A stretch of 55,756 nt of DNA from an uncultured Eubacteriales bacterium (GCA_905203305.1 CAJKVH010000009.1:1-55756), one strand, 5' to 3'; positions 35,496 through 44,611 are shown, counted from the first letter of the stretch. Numbers and translations: made by a program. Notes: generated by a model from the sequence alone, not told the origin.

Positions 35496-37407
35496 ATGAA
35501 ATTACTAATAACAGAAAAACCATCAGTAGCAAGAGAATTTGCTAAAGTATTAAACGTAAATAGTAAGAATAAAGGCGGATACATGGAATCAAATGAATGG
35601 ATAATTACGTGGTGTGTAGGACATTTAGTAACAATGAGTTATCCAGAAAAATATGATGAAAAATTAAAACAATGGAGATTAGACACACTTCCATTTATGC
35701 CAAAAGAATATAAATATGAAGTAATAGAAAATGTACAAAATCAATTTAACATTGTGCAAAAGTTATTACAAAGAGAAGATGTAACAGAAATATATAATGC
35801 AGGCGACTCTGGACGTGAAGGAGAATATATTCAAAGGTTAGTCTTTATGATGGCAAAACCTAATCCAAATGCAGAAATAAAAAGAGTATGGATAGATTCG
35901 CAAACAGAAGAAGAAATATCAAGAGGAATAAGAGAAGCAAAAAGTGAAAGAGAATATGATAGTATATCAGATAGTGCATATTTAAGAGCAAAAGAGGATT
36001 ATTTGATTGGAATAAACTTTTCAAGGCTATTATCAATAATATATGGAAATCGTTTGGCAAGATCGTTAAATCAAGATTATTTTGCAATATCAGTGGGGCG
36101 TGTTATGACATGTGTTTTGGGAATGATAGTATCAAGAGAAAGAGAAATAAGAAATTTTGTAAAGACTAAATATTACAAAATTGTTGGCGACTTTTCAAAT
36201 GAAAAAGGAGATTTTACAGCAGAATGGAAAGTAAATGAAAAATCAGTAGTTTTCGAATCACCATTATTATATAATGAAAGTGGATTCAAAAAAGAAGAAG
36301 TTGCGAAAAAATTTATAAAATCATTAGAAGGAAAAGAAGCAAAAGTTACAGAACTAAAAAAAAGCAAGCAAAAAGAAAATCCACCACTTTTATTTAATTT
36401 AGCAGAAATTCAAAATGAATGTACAAAAAAATTTAAAATAAAACCAGATCAAACTCTAGAAATTATACAAACACTTTATGAAAGAAAACTTGTAACATAT
36501 CCAAGAACAGATGCAAGAGTGCTTTCAACAGCTGTTGCAAAAGAAATTTCTAAAAATTTAAATGGGTTAGCAAAAAACTTCCAAGATGAAGAGATAAAAA
36601 ACATAATAAATAAAATGGTAGAAGAAAAATATTCGACCAATCTTGTAAAAACAAAATATGTAAATGATAGCAAAATAACAGACCACTATGCAATAATACC
36701 TACAGGTCAAGGTTTTGAAAATTATAAAGGATTAAATGAATTACAGGCAAATGTATATAAATTAATTGTAAGAAGATTTTTAGCAATATTTTATCCACCA
36801 GCAGAATATAACAAAATAAATGTAACTGTAAATATAGAAAATGAAACATTTTTAGGAACAGGAAAAGTATGTGTAAAAAGAGGCTTTTTAGATGTTTTAA
36901 AACCTGAAAAGAAAAAAGAAGATGAAGAAGAAAATTCAAATTTAGATATTTTAAACACTTTAAAGAAAAATGAAATTTTAAAGGTGCAAAATTTTGAACT
37001 AAAAGATGCAGAAACTTCGCCACCTTCAAGATATAATTCAGGAAATCTAGTCCTTGCAATGGAAAATGCAGGTAAATTAATAGAAGACGAAGAACTAAGA
37101 GAACAAATAAAAGGTGCAGGAATTGGAACAAGTGCAACAAGGGGAGAAATTATAAAAAAATTAGAAAAAATACAATATATTCGGAATTAACTCAAAAACA
37201 CAAATAGTTACACCAACTGTAAAAGGAGAAGCAATTTATGATGTGGTATATCAAGCAATGCCAGATATTTTAAATCCAAAGCTTACAGCGAGCTGGGAAA
37301 AAGGTTTAGATATGGTTGCAAAAAAAGAAATAGAGCCACAAGTTTTTATGGATAAATTAGAAAAATACATTAAAAGTAAGTTTGATAAATTAGTTGTAAA
37401 AATATAA
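35496..37407 (+). CDS. topB: DNA topoisomerase III, two frames joined at CGG
   Basis: This 636-aa type IA topoisomerase decatenates and relaxes DNA through a Tyr-DNA link. TOPRIM motifs are ITEKPSVAREFAKVL and YNAGDSGREGEYIQRL. The active Tyr335 is in ERKLVTYPRTDARVLS, with GAGIGTSATRGEIIKKL before the C-terminal part. At KIQYI the frame meets CGG (37182-37184) and stops at the second codon after. Skipping C37182 gives YIGINSKTQIVTPTVKGEA and 74 residues to TAA 37405-37407, the normal end of the core (LVVKI). Zinc fingers found in some relatives are absent. Without the shift the last core segment is missing. Confidence 0.94.
37182..37184 (+). other. CGG +1 frameshift site in topB
   Basis: Zero frame reads ATT-CGG-AAT-TAA. 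With the C skipped it reads ATT-(C)-GGA-ATT-AAC, giving I-G-I-N. Codon 563. Confidence 0.85.
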
Positions 37408-37443
37408 AATACTGGGAGAATAAAATTATTCTTCCAGTATTTC
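37407..37443. terminator. Bidirectional terminator between topB and mgtC
   Basis: A 17-bp stem (AAATACTGGGAGAATAA, one mismatch) overlaps the end of the mgtC gene; convergent genes share it. Confidence 0.82.
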
Positions 37444-38112
37444 TGTTACATTTTCTAAAGAACTAATATTTTTTAAAAGTTCATTTTTCTTAAATCCTTT
37501 TTTGGCGTATTGTCCAACAATAGTAACTAATTCGCTATTAGATTCAAGTTCGTCTTTTTTAGGTCTTTTAATATGTTTAATATCAACATTAAAGTCACTA
37601 AAAATATGTTCAATTTGTGATAAAACCTCATTTGTATTTTTAGATATGCTAACTTGTAATTCTAAAATATTAAAGTGGTCTAATCTGTCTGAGATTTTGT
37701 AAGAATAAGATAAAACTAGGTAAGCTATAAGTGTTGTAAATATACCACCTAAATAGAAACCAGCTCCTATACTTAACCCAATACAAGTAACTGCAAGTAG
37801 ACCAGCAGCTGTAGTTAATCCTTTAACATTAAAACCATCTCTTAAAATTGTTCCAGCACCGATAAATCCGATACCAGAAAGAAGCTGTGCAGGTATTCTT
37901 GAAGGATCAATATTATATTCTTTAGACATATATTCTCCACAAAGCATAATTAAAACCGAACTCATACCAACTAACGAATGTGTTCTAAAGCCAGCAGGTT
38001 TATTCCAAGAAGATCTTTCTAGTCCAATTATTCCAGCAAGAATAAAACCTAATGTAATTTTCAAAATTGATTGGAACCAAAATGAATTTGTCATATTTAC
38101 AAAAAATTCCAA
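37426..38112 (-). CDS. MgtC/SapB family membrane protein
   Basis: This 228-aa protein has four to five membrane helices and the MgtC core: GFILAGIIGLERSSWNKPAG, then FRTHSLVGMSSVLIMLCGEY, PARIPAQLLSGIGFIGAGTI-like sequence, and ILRDGFNVKGLTTAAGLLA. A soluble C-terminal domain of about 85 residues follows (LDHFNILELQVSISKNTNEV). MgtC proteins act in magnesium or phosphate stress and modulate ATP synthase in some bacteria. The start is TTG 38112, with AAAGGAGG 7 nt upstream; the upstream in-frame extension is not coding. Confidence 0.9.
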   Translation of the reverse strand: MEFFVNMTNSFWFQSILKITLGFILAGIIGLERSSWNKPAGFRTHSLVGMSSVLIMLCGEYMSKEYNIDPSRIPAQLLSGIGFIGAGTILRDGFNVKGLTTAAGLLAVTCIGLSIGAGFYLGGIFTTLIAYLVLSYSYKISDRLDHFNILELQVSISKNTNEVLSQIEHIFSDFNVDIKHIKRPKKDELESNSELVTIVGQYAKKGFKKNELLKNISSLENVTEILEE

Positions 38113-38265
38113 ATCTATACCTCCTTTTATTTGTTTTTTATTAATATATTTTAATAGGTAAAAAATTATATCACAAAATACTTTAAATATCAAATGAAAA
38201 ATTAAAAAACTATGAAAAATACGTAAAAACAAAATCTAAAACTTCAATATTTTTATGTCAAATTA

Positions 38266-38294
38266 TTGACTTTTTTGCAAATCCATTATATGAT
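38266..38294 (+). promoter_or_regulatory. minD promoter
   Basis: TTGACT (38266-38271), 17-nt spacer and TATGAT (38289-38294), 38 nt before minD. It likely drives minD-minE-rodA-dus. Confidence 0.78.
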
Positions 38295-38332
38295 AATACA
38301 AGCAAAAAATCCTAAGAAAGGAAGAACAAAAA

Positions 38333-39127
38333 ATGGGAGAAGTTATAGTTATTACATCAGGAAAAGGTGGAGTTGGAAAAACAACTACAACAGCAAATTT
38401 AGGTTCCAGTTTAGCATTAGAAGGAAAGAAAGTAGCATTAATAGATACAGATATTGGGTTACGTAACCTAGATGTTGTAATGGGATTAGAAAATAGAATT
38501 GTATATGACATAGTAGATGTTGTTGAAGGAAAATGTAAATTAAGACAAGCATTAATAAAAGATAAAAGATTTAAAGAATTATATTTGTTACCAGCAGCCC
38601 AAACAAGAGATAAGTCAGCGGTAAATGAAGAGCAAATGAAAAAATTAACAGATAGATTAAAAGAAGAGTTTGACTATATACTTATAGATTGCCCAGCAGG
38701 TATAGAGCAAGGATTTAAAAATGCTATAGCAGGAGCAACAAGAGCAATAGTTGTATCAACAGCAGAAATATCATCAATAAGAGATGCTGACAGAATAATA
38801 GGACTTTTAGAATCATCAGAAATAAAAAATCCAGAATTAATAATAAACAGAATTAGACCAAACATGGTAAGAAAAGGCGAAATGATGGACGTTGATGACA
38901 TAGTAGACTTACTATCTATAGACTTAATAGGGGTTGTACCAGACGACGAATATATAATAACTCAAACAAACAAAGGAGAACCAGTTATCCAAAATAAAAA
39001 AGCACCATCTGGAAAAGCATATTTAGAGATAGCAAAAAGAATATTAGGTGAAGATATAGAAATAACAATACCTGGAAGAGAAAAAGGATTTTGGGCAAAG
39101 ATAAAAAGAATCTTTGGTAAAAAATAG
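38333..39127 (+). CDS. minD: Septum-site-determining ATPase MinD
   Basis: This 264-aa ATPase binds the membrane and positions the division site with MinC/MinE. It has the deviant Walker A SGKGGVGKTTTTANLGSSLA, ALIDTDIGLRNLDVVMG, YILIDCPAGIEQGFKNAI and a C-terminal amphipathic membrane-targeting helix (GFWAKIKRIFGKK). AAGGAAG precedes ATG 38333. minC is not adjacent upstream; minE follows at 68 nt. Confidence 0.97.
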   Translation: MGEVIVITSGKGGVGKTTTTANLGSSLALEGKKVALIDTDIGLRNLDVVMGLENRIVYDIVDVVEGKCKLRQALIKDKRFKELYLLPAAQTRDKSAVNEEQMKKLTDRLKEEFDYILIDCPAGIEQGFKNAIAGATRAIVVSTAEISSIRDADRIIGLLESSEIKNPELIINRIRPNMVRKGEMMDVDDIVDLLSIDLIGVVPDDEYIITQTNKGEPVIQNKKAPSGKAYLEIAKRILGEDIEITIPGREKGFWAKIKRIFGKK

Positions 39128-39195
39128 AAAAAATCTAAAGAAAAAAATAAAAATGTATTAACTTACATAAGCTAATGGAAACTGGAGGGAATCAA

Positions 39196-39828
39196 ATGTT
39201 TGAAAACATTAAAAACATTTTTAAAAGAAATAAAAGAAAAGAACTACTAAAATCAAGTTCAAAAGATACTGCAAAGGAGAGATTACACTTAGTGTTAATG
39301 CAAGATAGAGCCAATGTCTCAGCAGACTTTTTAGATCTAATGAGAGAAGAAATAATAGAAGTAATAAAAAAATATATAGATATAGACGAAAAAGCAATGG
39401 ATGTAAGGCTAGGGGCTGAAACGAACGAAGATGGAACACAAGGAGCACCAGCATTATATGCTAATATTCCAATAATAAATATAAAAGACGAAACAAGACA
39501 AATGAGTAAAACAAACCAAGAGAAAAAAATTACACCAGAACCTCAAAAAGAGGATGAAGAAGTAAAAAAAGAAACACAAGAGGAAAAAGAAGTAGAAAGC
39601 GAAGCAGAAAAAACAGAAGAAAAAGAAGAGACAAACGAAGAAACTCAAGAAGAAATAAAAGAAGAAAGTGAAAACCAACAAGAAGAAAAAGAAATATCGG
39701 CAGAAGAACCAGAAGAAGAAGAAAAAAAATCTACTGAGAAAAATAAAACAACAAAAAGAAAAGAAACTACAGAGAAAAAAGCTAAAAAAGAAAAAGTTGT
39801 AAAAGAAGAGAAGAAAGATGAAGAGTAG
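39196..39828 (+). CDS. minE: MinE with a long charged C-terminal tail
   Basis: This is a 210-aa protein. Residues 1-90 are MinE, the topological specificity factor that activates MinD ATPase: MFENIKNIFKRNKRKELLKS, AKERLHLVLMQDRANVSADF (MinD-binding helix), then MREEIIEVIKKYIDIDEKAM and DVRLGAETNEDGTQGAPALY. Residues about 95-210 are a low-complexity Glu/Lys tail with almost no hydrophobic residues. Typical MinE is 80-95 aa, so more than half of this protein is extra. ATG 39196 follows GGAGGG; the in-frame ATG at 39175 lies before that site. Its end overlaps rodA by 11 nt. Confidence 0.93.
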   Translation: MFENIKNIFKRNKRKELLKSSSKDTAKERLHLVLMQDRANVSADFLDLMREEIIEVIKKYIDIDEKAMDVRLGAETNEDGTQGAPALYANIPIINIKDETRQMSKTNQEKKITPEPQKEDEEVKKETQEEKEVESEAEKTEEKEETNEETQEEIKEESENQQEEKEISAEEPEEEEKKSTEKNKTTKRKETTEKKAKKEKVVKEEKKDEE

Positions 39829-40925
39829 AATTTTTAAAAACATGGAATGGCTGATATTAATTTCAGCACTTTTACTAAGTGTAGTAGGTTTTATCGCTTT
39901 ATATTCAGCAACACAGTCAACAGGCTTGGATGAATTAAAAAAACAAGTAATGTGGTTTGGAATAAGCATAGTAATAATGCTTGTAATGATGTTAATAGAT
40001 TATGATGTATGGGCAAAATTATCACCAGTATTTTATGGAATATCCATAATTTTGCTAATTGCAGTACTATTTACAAAAGCAAGAAATGGTGCAAGTAGTT
40101 GGTTTAAAATAGGAGCATTTACTTTACAACCAGGTGAATTTGCAAAAGTTGCGGTGGTATTATTTACATCAGCAACAATAGCAAAAGTACAAGAGAGAGG
40201 AAAATATGAAATAAATGTTTTTTGGAAACTATGTGTTACAATATTAACAGTATTATTTCCAGTGTTTTTAATAGTTTTACAACCGGATTATGGAACAGCA
40301 GCAGCATATATGGTATCTTTAGTACTTATGTTATATGTATCTGGAATTGATAAAAAATATATAGTAATAGCATCGATATTAGTGGTAATTGCACTGCCAC
40401 TTGCATATTTCTTTGTACTGCCAGATCATGCAAAAACAAGAATAGATATATTTTTAAATCCAGAATCAGATCCAAAAGGAGCAGGATACAATGTATTACA
40501 ATCAAAAATAGCTATAGGTTCAGGTGAGCTTACAGGAATGGGGCTTTTAAATGGAAACCAGACTCAGCTTGGATATTTATCACCAAAAACAACAGACTTT
40601 ATATATTCTGTAATTGGCGAGGAAATGGGATTTATAATATCTGCAGCAGTAATACTTGTGTATGTTACATTAATTACTAAATCATTATATGTTGCAAAAA
40701 CCGCAAGTGATGATTTAGGGACATATATAGCAGCAGGCATAAGCCGGAATATTTTTATTCCACATGGTAGAAAATATAGGTATGACATTAGGCTTACTTC
40801 CTATAACAGGAGTTCCATTATTATTTATAAGTTATGGTGGAAGTTCAATGATAACAAGCTATATATGTATAGGATTACTTCTAAATATTAGTGGAAATAG
40901 AAAAAAGACAATATTTATAAAATAA
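39818..40925 (+). CDS. rodA: RodA-type SEDS glycosyltransferase, two frames joined at CGG
   Basis: This 368-aa polytopic protein polymerises peptidoglycan glycan strands for cell elongation. SEDS features are WLILISALLLSVVGFIALYS, GASSWFKIGAFTLQPGEFAK, VLQPDYGTAAAYM, and TDFIYSVIGEEMGF, which holds the catalytic-site Asp. After YIAAGIS the frame meets CGG (40745-40747) and continues with a 47-residue unrelated tail. Skipping C40745 gives GIFLFHMVENIGMTLGLLPI, then TGVPLLFISYGGSSMITSYI, the conserved last helices, ending at TAA 40923-40925. Without the shift the last two helices are lost. It overlaps minE by 11 nt; minE-rodA linkage is common in Clostridia. Confidence 0.95.
40745..40747 (+). 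other. CGG +1 frameshift site in rodA
   Basis: Zero frame reads AGC-CGG-AAT-ATT. With the C skipped it reads AGC-(C)-GGA-ATA-TTT, giving S-G-I-F-L-F. Codon 310. Confidence 0.87.
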
Positions 40926-40941
40926 AATTAGGAGCAGTTAA

Positions 40942-41913
40942 ATGTATTTGCACGAATTAAAAATAGGAAATGTAAAATTAAAAAATAATATTTTATTAGC
41001 TCCAATGGCAGGGATAACAGACCTGCCATTTAGAGTAATATGTGAAAAATTTGAGCCGGGCCTTGTATGTACAGAAATGGTAAGTTCAAAAGCAATATTT
41101 TATGGAGATGAAAAAACAAAAAAGTTAATGAATCTCGAAGGCGAAAAAAGACCAGTAAGTATTCAAATATTTGGCTCAGATTTAGAGGCTTTTGAGTATG
41201 CTACAAAATATGTATCAAATTTAGCAGATATAATTGATATAAATATGGGATGTCCTGCACCAAAAGTTGTAAAAAATGGTGATGGAAGTAAGCTTCTATT
41301 AGATCTAGAAAAAGCAAAAGACATAATGGAAACAGTTGTAAAAAATTCAAAAGTACCTGTAACACTAAAATTTAGAAAAGGATGGGACAGCGAACATATT
41401 GTAGCAACTGAAATTGCCAAAATAGCCCAGCAAGCTGGAATTTCAGCAATTACAATACATGGAAGAACAAGAGCAGAATATTATTCTGGAAAGGCAGATT
41501 TAGAAATAATAAAAAAAGTAAAAGAATCTGTAAATATACCGGTTATAGGAAATGGCGATGTAGTAGATGAAGAATCCGCAAAAGAAATGTTTGAGAAAAC
41601 TGGCGTAGATGGAATAATGATAGGAAGGGCATCTATGGGAAATCCTTGGATATTTAAAAAAATAAAATATTATTTAGAAACAGGCGAAAAATTACCTAAA
41701 ATAACATCTGATGAAAAATTAAAAATAATAAAAGAACATTTAAATCTACTAGTAAAAGAAAAAGGCGAAGATGTTGCAATAAAAGAATTTAGAAAACATT
41801 TGGCAGCTTATAGTAAGAATTTGCCTAATTCTAGTAATTTTAGAGTTAGGGTAAATGGAATTGATGATAGATGTGAGTTGGAAGAGGCGTTGGATGAGTA
41901 TTGGAATCATTAA
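40942..41913 (+). CDS. dus: tRNA-dihydrouridine synthase
   Basis: This 323-aa FMN-dependent TIM-barrel enzyme reduces uridines in the tRNA D-loop. LLAPMAGITDLPFRVICEKF, EMVSSKAIFYGDEKT, DINMGCPAPKVVKNGDGSKL with the catalytic Cys, AITIHGRTRAEYYSGKAD, and VIGNGDVVDEESAKEM and IGRASMGNPWIF for FMN phosphate are present. TTAGGAG lies before ATG 40942, 16 nt after the rodA stop, so it belongs to the min-rodA unit. Which of the Dus subtypes it is cannot be fixed; DusB-like is most likely. Confidence 0.95.
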   Translation: MYLHELKIGNVKLKNNILLAPMAGITDLPFRVICEKFEPGLVCTEMVSSKAIFYGDEKTKKLMNLEGEKRPVSIQIFGSDLEAFEYATKYVSNLADIIDINMGCPAPKVVKNGDGSKLLLDLEKAKDIMETVVKNSKVPVTLKFRKGWDSEHIVATEIAKIAQQAGISAITIHGRTRAEYYSGKADLEIIKKVKESVNIPVIGNGDVVDEESAKEMFEKTGVDGIMIGRASMGNPWIFKKIKYYLETGEKLPKITSDEKLKIIKEHLNLLVKEKGEDVAIKEFRKHLAAYSKNLPNSSNFRVRVNGIDDRCELEEALDEYWNH

Positions 41914-42066
41914 GGTTGGTCCTTTTGGGTCCAAAATAGTTCTAAAAGGGGAAATGTAGATGAAAAATAGTAATGTAAAAATTTTTGGTTAGTTGGCCAG
42001 TATATTAAAAGGGAGTAGTGCGCCATTAAAAATGGTTGTAATAATTGTTTTAGGGGAGTTAGGTAA

Positions 42067-42513
42067 ATGAAAAGAAATAAAGCAAGAAAAGGAATAATTT
42101 TAATAGTAATCACAGTATGCATTACATTTTTGATATTGATGACTTATCAAATGATAGAGGACTATGGAAAAGTAAAGAAAGAAAAAGAAGAATATGATTC
42201 ATGGAATGAAAAAATGGAATATGATGATAAGATACCATCTGCAACTGAAGGAGTTATACAGCCCATTAGTAGTGGAGCGACAAGCCTAACTATTGCAGAA
42301 TTGTTATTTCGTGATGGAATTAAATTCTTATTAAAAAGTATACAAATATGTTTATTTATAGCTTTAATTTTATTTATAATATGGCTTACAATATGTAGTA
42401 TTAGAAAAGAAATAAAATTTGTAGACGAAATTAATGTTATAGTTATAACACTTGCTTTATTTATAGCAGTAAGCTTTATATTATTTATAGCAGATTTTGG
42501 AGTGGAGGGATAA
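42067..42513 (+). CDS. Small membrane protein, function unknown
   Basis: This is a 148-aa protein with three predicted membrane helices (GIILIVITVCITFLILMTY near 9-27, IQICLFIALILFIIWLTI near 91-110, INVIVITLALFIAVSFILFI near 121-142) and a charged external or cytoplasmic loop between the first two (EDYGKVKKEKEEYDSWNEKM). No domain is recognised. GGGGAG precedes the ATG. It ends 2 nt before the aspS start, so the two are probably co-transcribed. The 153 nt between dus and this gene show no gene. Confidence 0.72.
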   Translation: MKRNKARKGIILIVITVCITFLILMTYQMIEDYGKVKKEKEEYDSWNEKMEYDDKIPSATEGVIQPISSGATSLTIAELLFRDGIKFLLKSIQICLFIALILFIIWLTICSIRKEIKFVDEINVIVITLALFIAVSFILFIADFGVEG

Positions 42514-42514
42514 T

Positions 42515-44263
42515 ATGTATAGAACAAAAAATTTAGGAGAACTAAGAATTGAAAACGTAGGAGAAACAGTAGAACTAGCTGGTTGGATACAAAAAATAAG
42601 AGATTTAGGTGGAATGGTATTTATAGACCTAAGAGATGAAGATGGAATAACACAAATAGTAATAAATGATGAAAGTCTACAAGCACAAGCAAAAGAACTT
42701 GTAAAAGAAAGCTGTATTCATATAGAAGGAAAAGTTGTGGAAAGAACAAGCAAAAATCCTAAAATGCCAACAGGTGATATTGAGGTAATTGCTAACAAAA
42801 TAGAAGTTTTAGGAAAATGTAAAGCGGAATTACCATTTGAAATAAATTCAGAAGTTGAAGCAAGAGAAGACTTAAGACTTGAATATAGATTTTTAGATTT
42901 AAGAAATGAAAAATTACATAAAAATATTTTGCTTCGTTCAAAAATTTTAAAAGCATTTAGAGATAAAATGGATGAATTAGGATTTTTCGAAATTCAAACA
43001 CCAATATTAGCAAACTCATCACCAGAAGGTGCAAGAGACTATTTAGTACCAAGCAGATTAAACCCAGGAGAATTTTATGCACTTCCACAAGCACCACAAC
43101 AATTTAAGCAATTACTTATGGTATCTGGATTTAACAAATATTATCAAATAGCACCATGTTTCCGTGATGAGGACCCAAGAGCAGATAGAGCACCAGGCGA
43201 ATTTTATCAATTAGATTTTGAAATGGCATTTAGTACTCAAGAAGATGTATTTAAAGTAATTGAAGATGTTGTACCATCTGTATTTAAGAAATTTACAGAC
43301 TGGAAAGTAGATGAAGGTGAATTTATAAAAATACCATATAAAGAAGCTATGGAAAAATATGGAATTGATAAACCAGATTTAAGAAATCCACTAATAATTC
43401 AAGATGTAACATCTCTTTTTGAAAATACAGAATTTAACGCATTTAAAGACAAAACTATAAAAGTTATAATAGTGCCAGAAGGAGCAAATCAAGGAAGAAA
43501 ATTCTTTGACAAAATGGGAGAATTTGCAGTTGAAGAATGTGGGGCTAAAGGTTTAGCTTGGACAAAATTAAATGCTGAAAGTGAACTAGAAGGTGGAATT
43601 GCAAAATTTATAACACCTGAAATTGTAGAAAATTTAAAAGAAAACTATGGTTTAAAAGAAAATGCAAGCATGTTCTTTATTGCAGATGAATTTAAAACAG
43701 CTCAAAAAATAGCAGGACTTGTTAGAATAGAACTTGGTAAACGTTTAGATTTAATAGAAAAAAATGTTTACAAATTCTGCTTTATAGTAGATTTCCCAAT
43801 GTATGAATTATCTGATGAAGGAACAATCGACTTCTGCCATAATCCATTTTCAATGCCACAAGGTGGAATGGAAGCATTAGAAAATATGGATCCACTAGAC
43901 ATTTTAGCATATCAATATGACCTAGTATGTAATGGATACGAAATGGCATCTGGAGCGGTTAGAAATCATAATCCGGAAATAATGGTAAAAGCTTTTGAGA
44001 TAGCAGGTTATACAGAGGAAGATGTAAAAACAAAATTTGGAGCTTTATATAATGCATTCCAATATGGAACTCCACCACATGCTGGTGCTGCACCTGGAAT
44101 TGATAGAATGGTTATGCTTATTGAAGATTCAAGTAATATTAGAGAAGTTATTGCATTCCCTAAAAATAAGAGGGCTAGAGATTTACTTATGAGGGCTCCT
44201 TCAAAAGTATCTGATGGTCAACTTAAAGATGTTCATATTAAATTAGATTTAGAAGAAAAATAG
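42515..44263 (+). CDS. aspS: Aspartyl-tRNA synthetase
   Basis: This 582-aa class II synthetase charges tRNA-Asp. The N-terminal OB anticodon domain (ELAGWIQKIRDLGGMVFIDL) is followed by motif 1 and 2 (ETQTP-like FEIQTPILANSSPEGARDYL, CFRDEDPRADRAPGEFYQLD), a bacterial GAD insertion domain (about 290-420), FEMASGAVRNHNPEIM-like sequence, and motif 3 (GAAPGIDRMVMLI). The length matches bacterial AspRS (about 590). ATG 42515 is chosen with GGAGGG upstream. Whether it is discriminating or also charges tRNA-Asn is not decided here. Confidence 0.97.
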   Translation: MYRTKNLGELRIENVGETVELAGWIQKIRDLGGMVFIDLRDEDGITQIVINDESLQAQAKELVKESCIHIEGKVVERTSKNPKMPTGDIEVIANKIEVLGKCKAELPFEINSEVEAREDLRLEYRFLDLRNEKLHKNILLRSKILKAFRDKMDELGFFEIQTPILANSSPEGARDYLVPSRLNPGEFYALPQAPQQFKQLLMVSGFNKYYQIAPCFRDEDPRADRAPGEFYQLDFEMAFSTQEDVFKVIEDVVPSVFKKFTDWKVDEGEFIKIPYKEAMEKYGIDKPDLRNPLIIQDVTSLFENTEFNAFKDKTIKVIIVPEGANQGRKFFDKMGEFAVEECGAKGLAWTKLNAESELEGGIAKFITPEIVENLKENYGLKENASMFFIADEFKTAQKIAGLVRIELGKRLDLIEKNVYKFCFIVDFPMYELSDEGTIDFCHNPFSMPQGGMEALENMDPLDILAYQYDLVCNGYEMASGAVRNHNPEIMVKAFEIAGYTEEDVKTKFGALYNAFQYGTPPHAGAAPGIDRMVMLIEDSSNIREVIAFPKNKRARDLLMRAPSKVSDGQLKDVHIKLDLEEK

Positions 44264-44264
44264 T

Positions 44265-44302
44265 AAAAAACTGAAGCAAATTTTTAATTTGCTTCAGTTT
44301 TT
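44265..44302. terminator. Terminator after aspS
   Basis: A 17-bp stem (AAAAAACTGAAGCAAAT, short loop) with Ts follows the stop by 1 nt and is shared with the convergent membrane gene. Confidence 0.88.
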
Positions 44303-44305
44303 AAT

Positions 44306-44611
44306 TTAATAATATAGTGATTTTATATTTGCATGTAAAATAAAATTTAGTATTATAGAAATTATTATACAAAGTACAAAAAGTAATAATAATATTTTGT
44401 TGTATCTTTTATATTTTTTTTGCTCTCTAAAATTATTAATTAGTTTATTCTTACGTAGGCGAAATAAATCATATAAAAACAGAAGTCCAAATAAAAGACT
44501 AAGAATACAGAAGGCAATTTTGGTATTATTTAAATAATGCCATAATAGATTTGGAGTAGGTTGATTTAAAGCCATAGCTCCATAAACAACTCCGAAAGTG
44601 TAAACAAACAT
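44306..44611 (-). CDS. Small membrane protein, function unknown
   Basis: This is a 101-aa protein with two or three hydrophobic helices (KIAFCILSLLFGLLFLYDLF and KILLLLFVLCIIISIILNFI) separated by a strongly basic stretch (RLRKNKLINNFREQKKYKRY). An AAAGGAGG site precedes the ATG at 44611. No family is recognised. It is a single gene convergent with aspS and divergent from the ATPase gene. Confidence 0.65.
   Translation of the reverse strand: MFVYTFGVVYGAMALNQPTPNLLWHYLNNTKIAFCILSLLFGLLFLYDLFRLRKNKLINNFREQKKYKRYNKILLLLFVLCIIISIILNFILHANIKSLYY

Noticed and set aside
38113..38232. Longer N-terminus for the MgtC-like protein
   Set aside because: AAAGGAGG lies immediately before TTG 38112; the upstream residues look random and hydrophobic by AT bias.
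1065..40747. The seven frame breaks as ordinary pseudogenes or assembly errors
   Set aside because: All seven share the same base, the same phase and a following Gly codon, and no other broken conserved gene is present. Two of the genes are normally essential. Artefact cannot be fully excluded without reads.
1065..40747. CGG reassigned to another amino acid or to stop
   Set aside because: Reassignment alone would leave the downstream sequence out of frame; a one-base step is required in each gene.
41914..42066. Possible small gene between dus and the 148-aa membrane protein
   Set aside because: Short frames here lack a suitable ribosome-binding site and are interrupted by stops.
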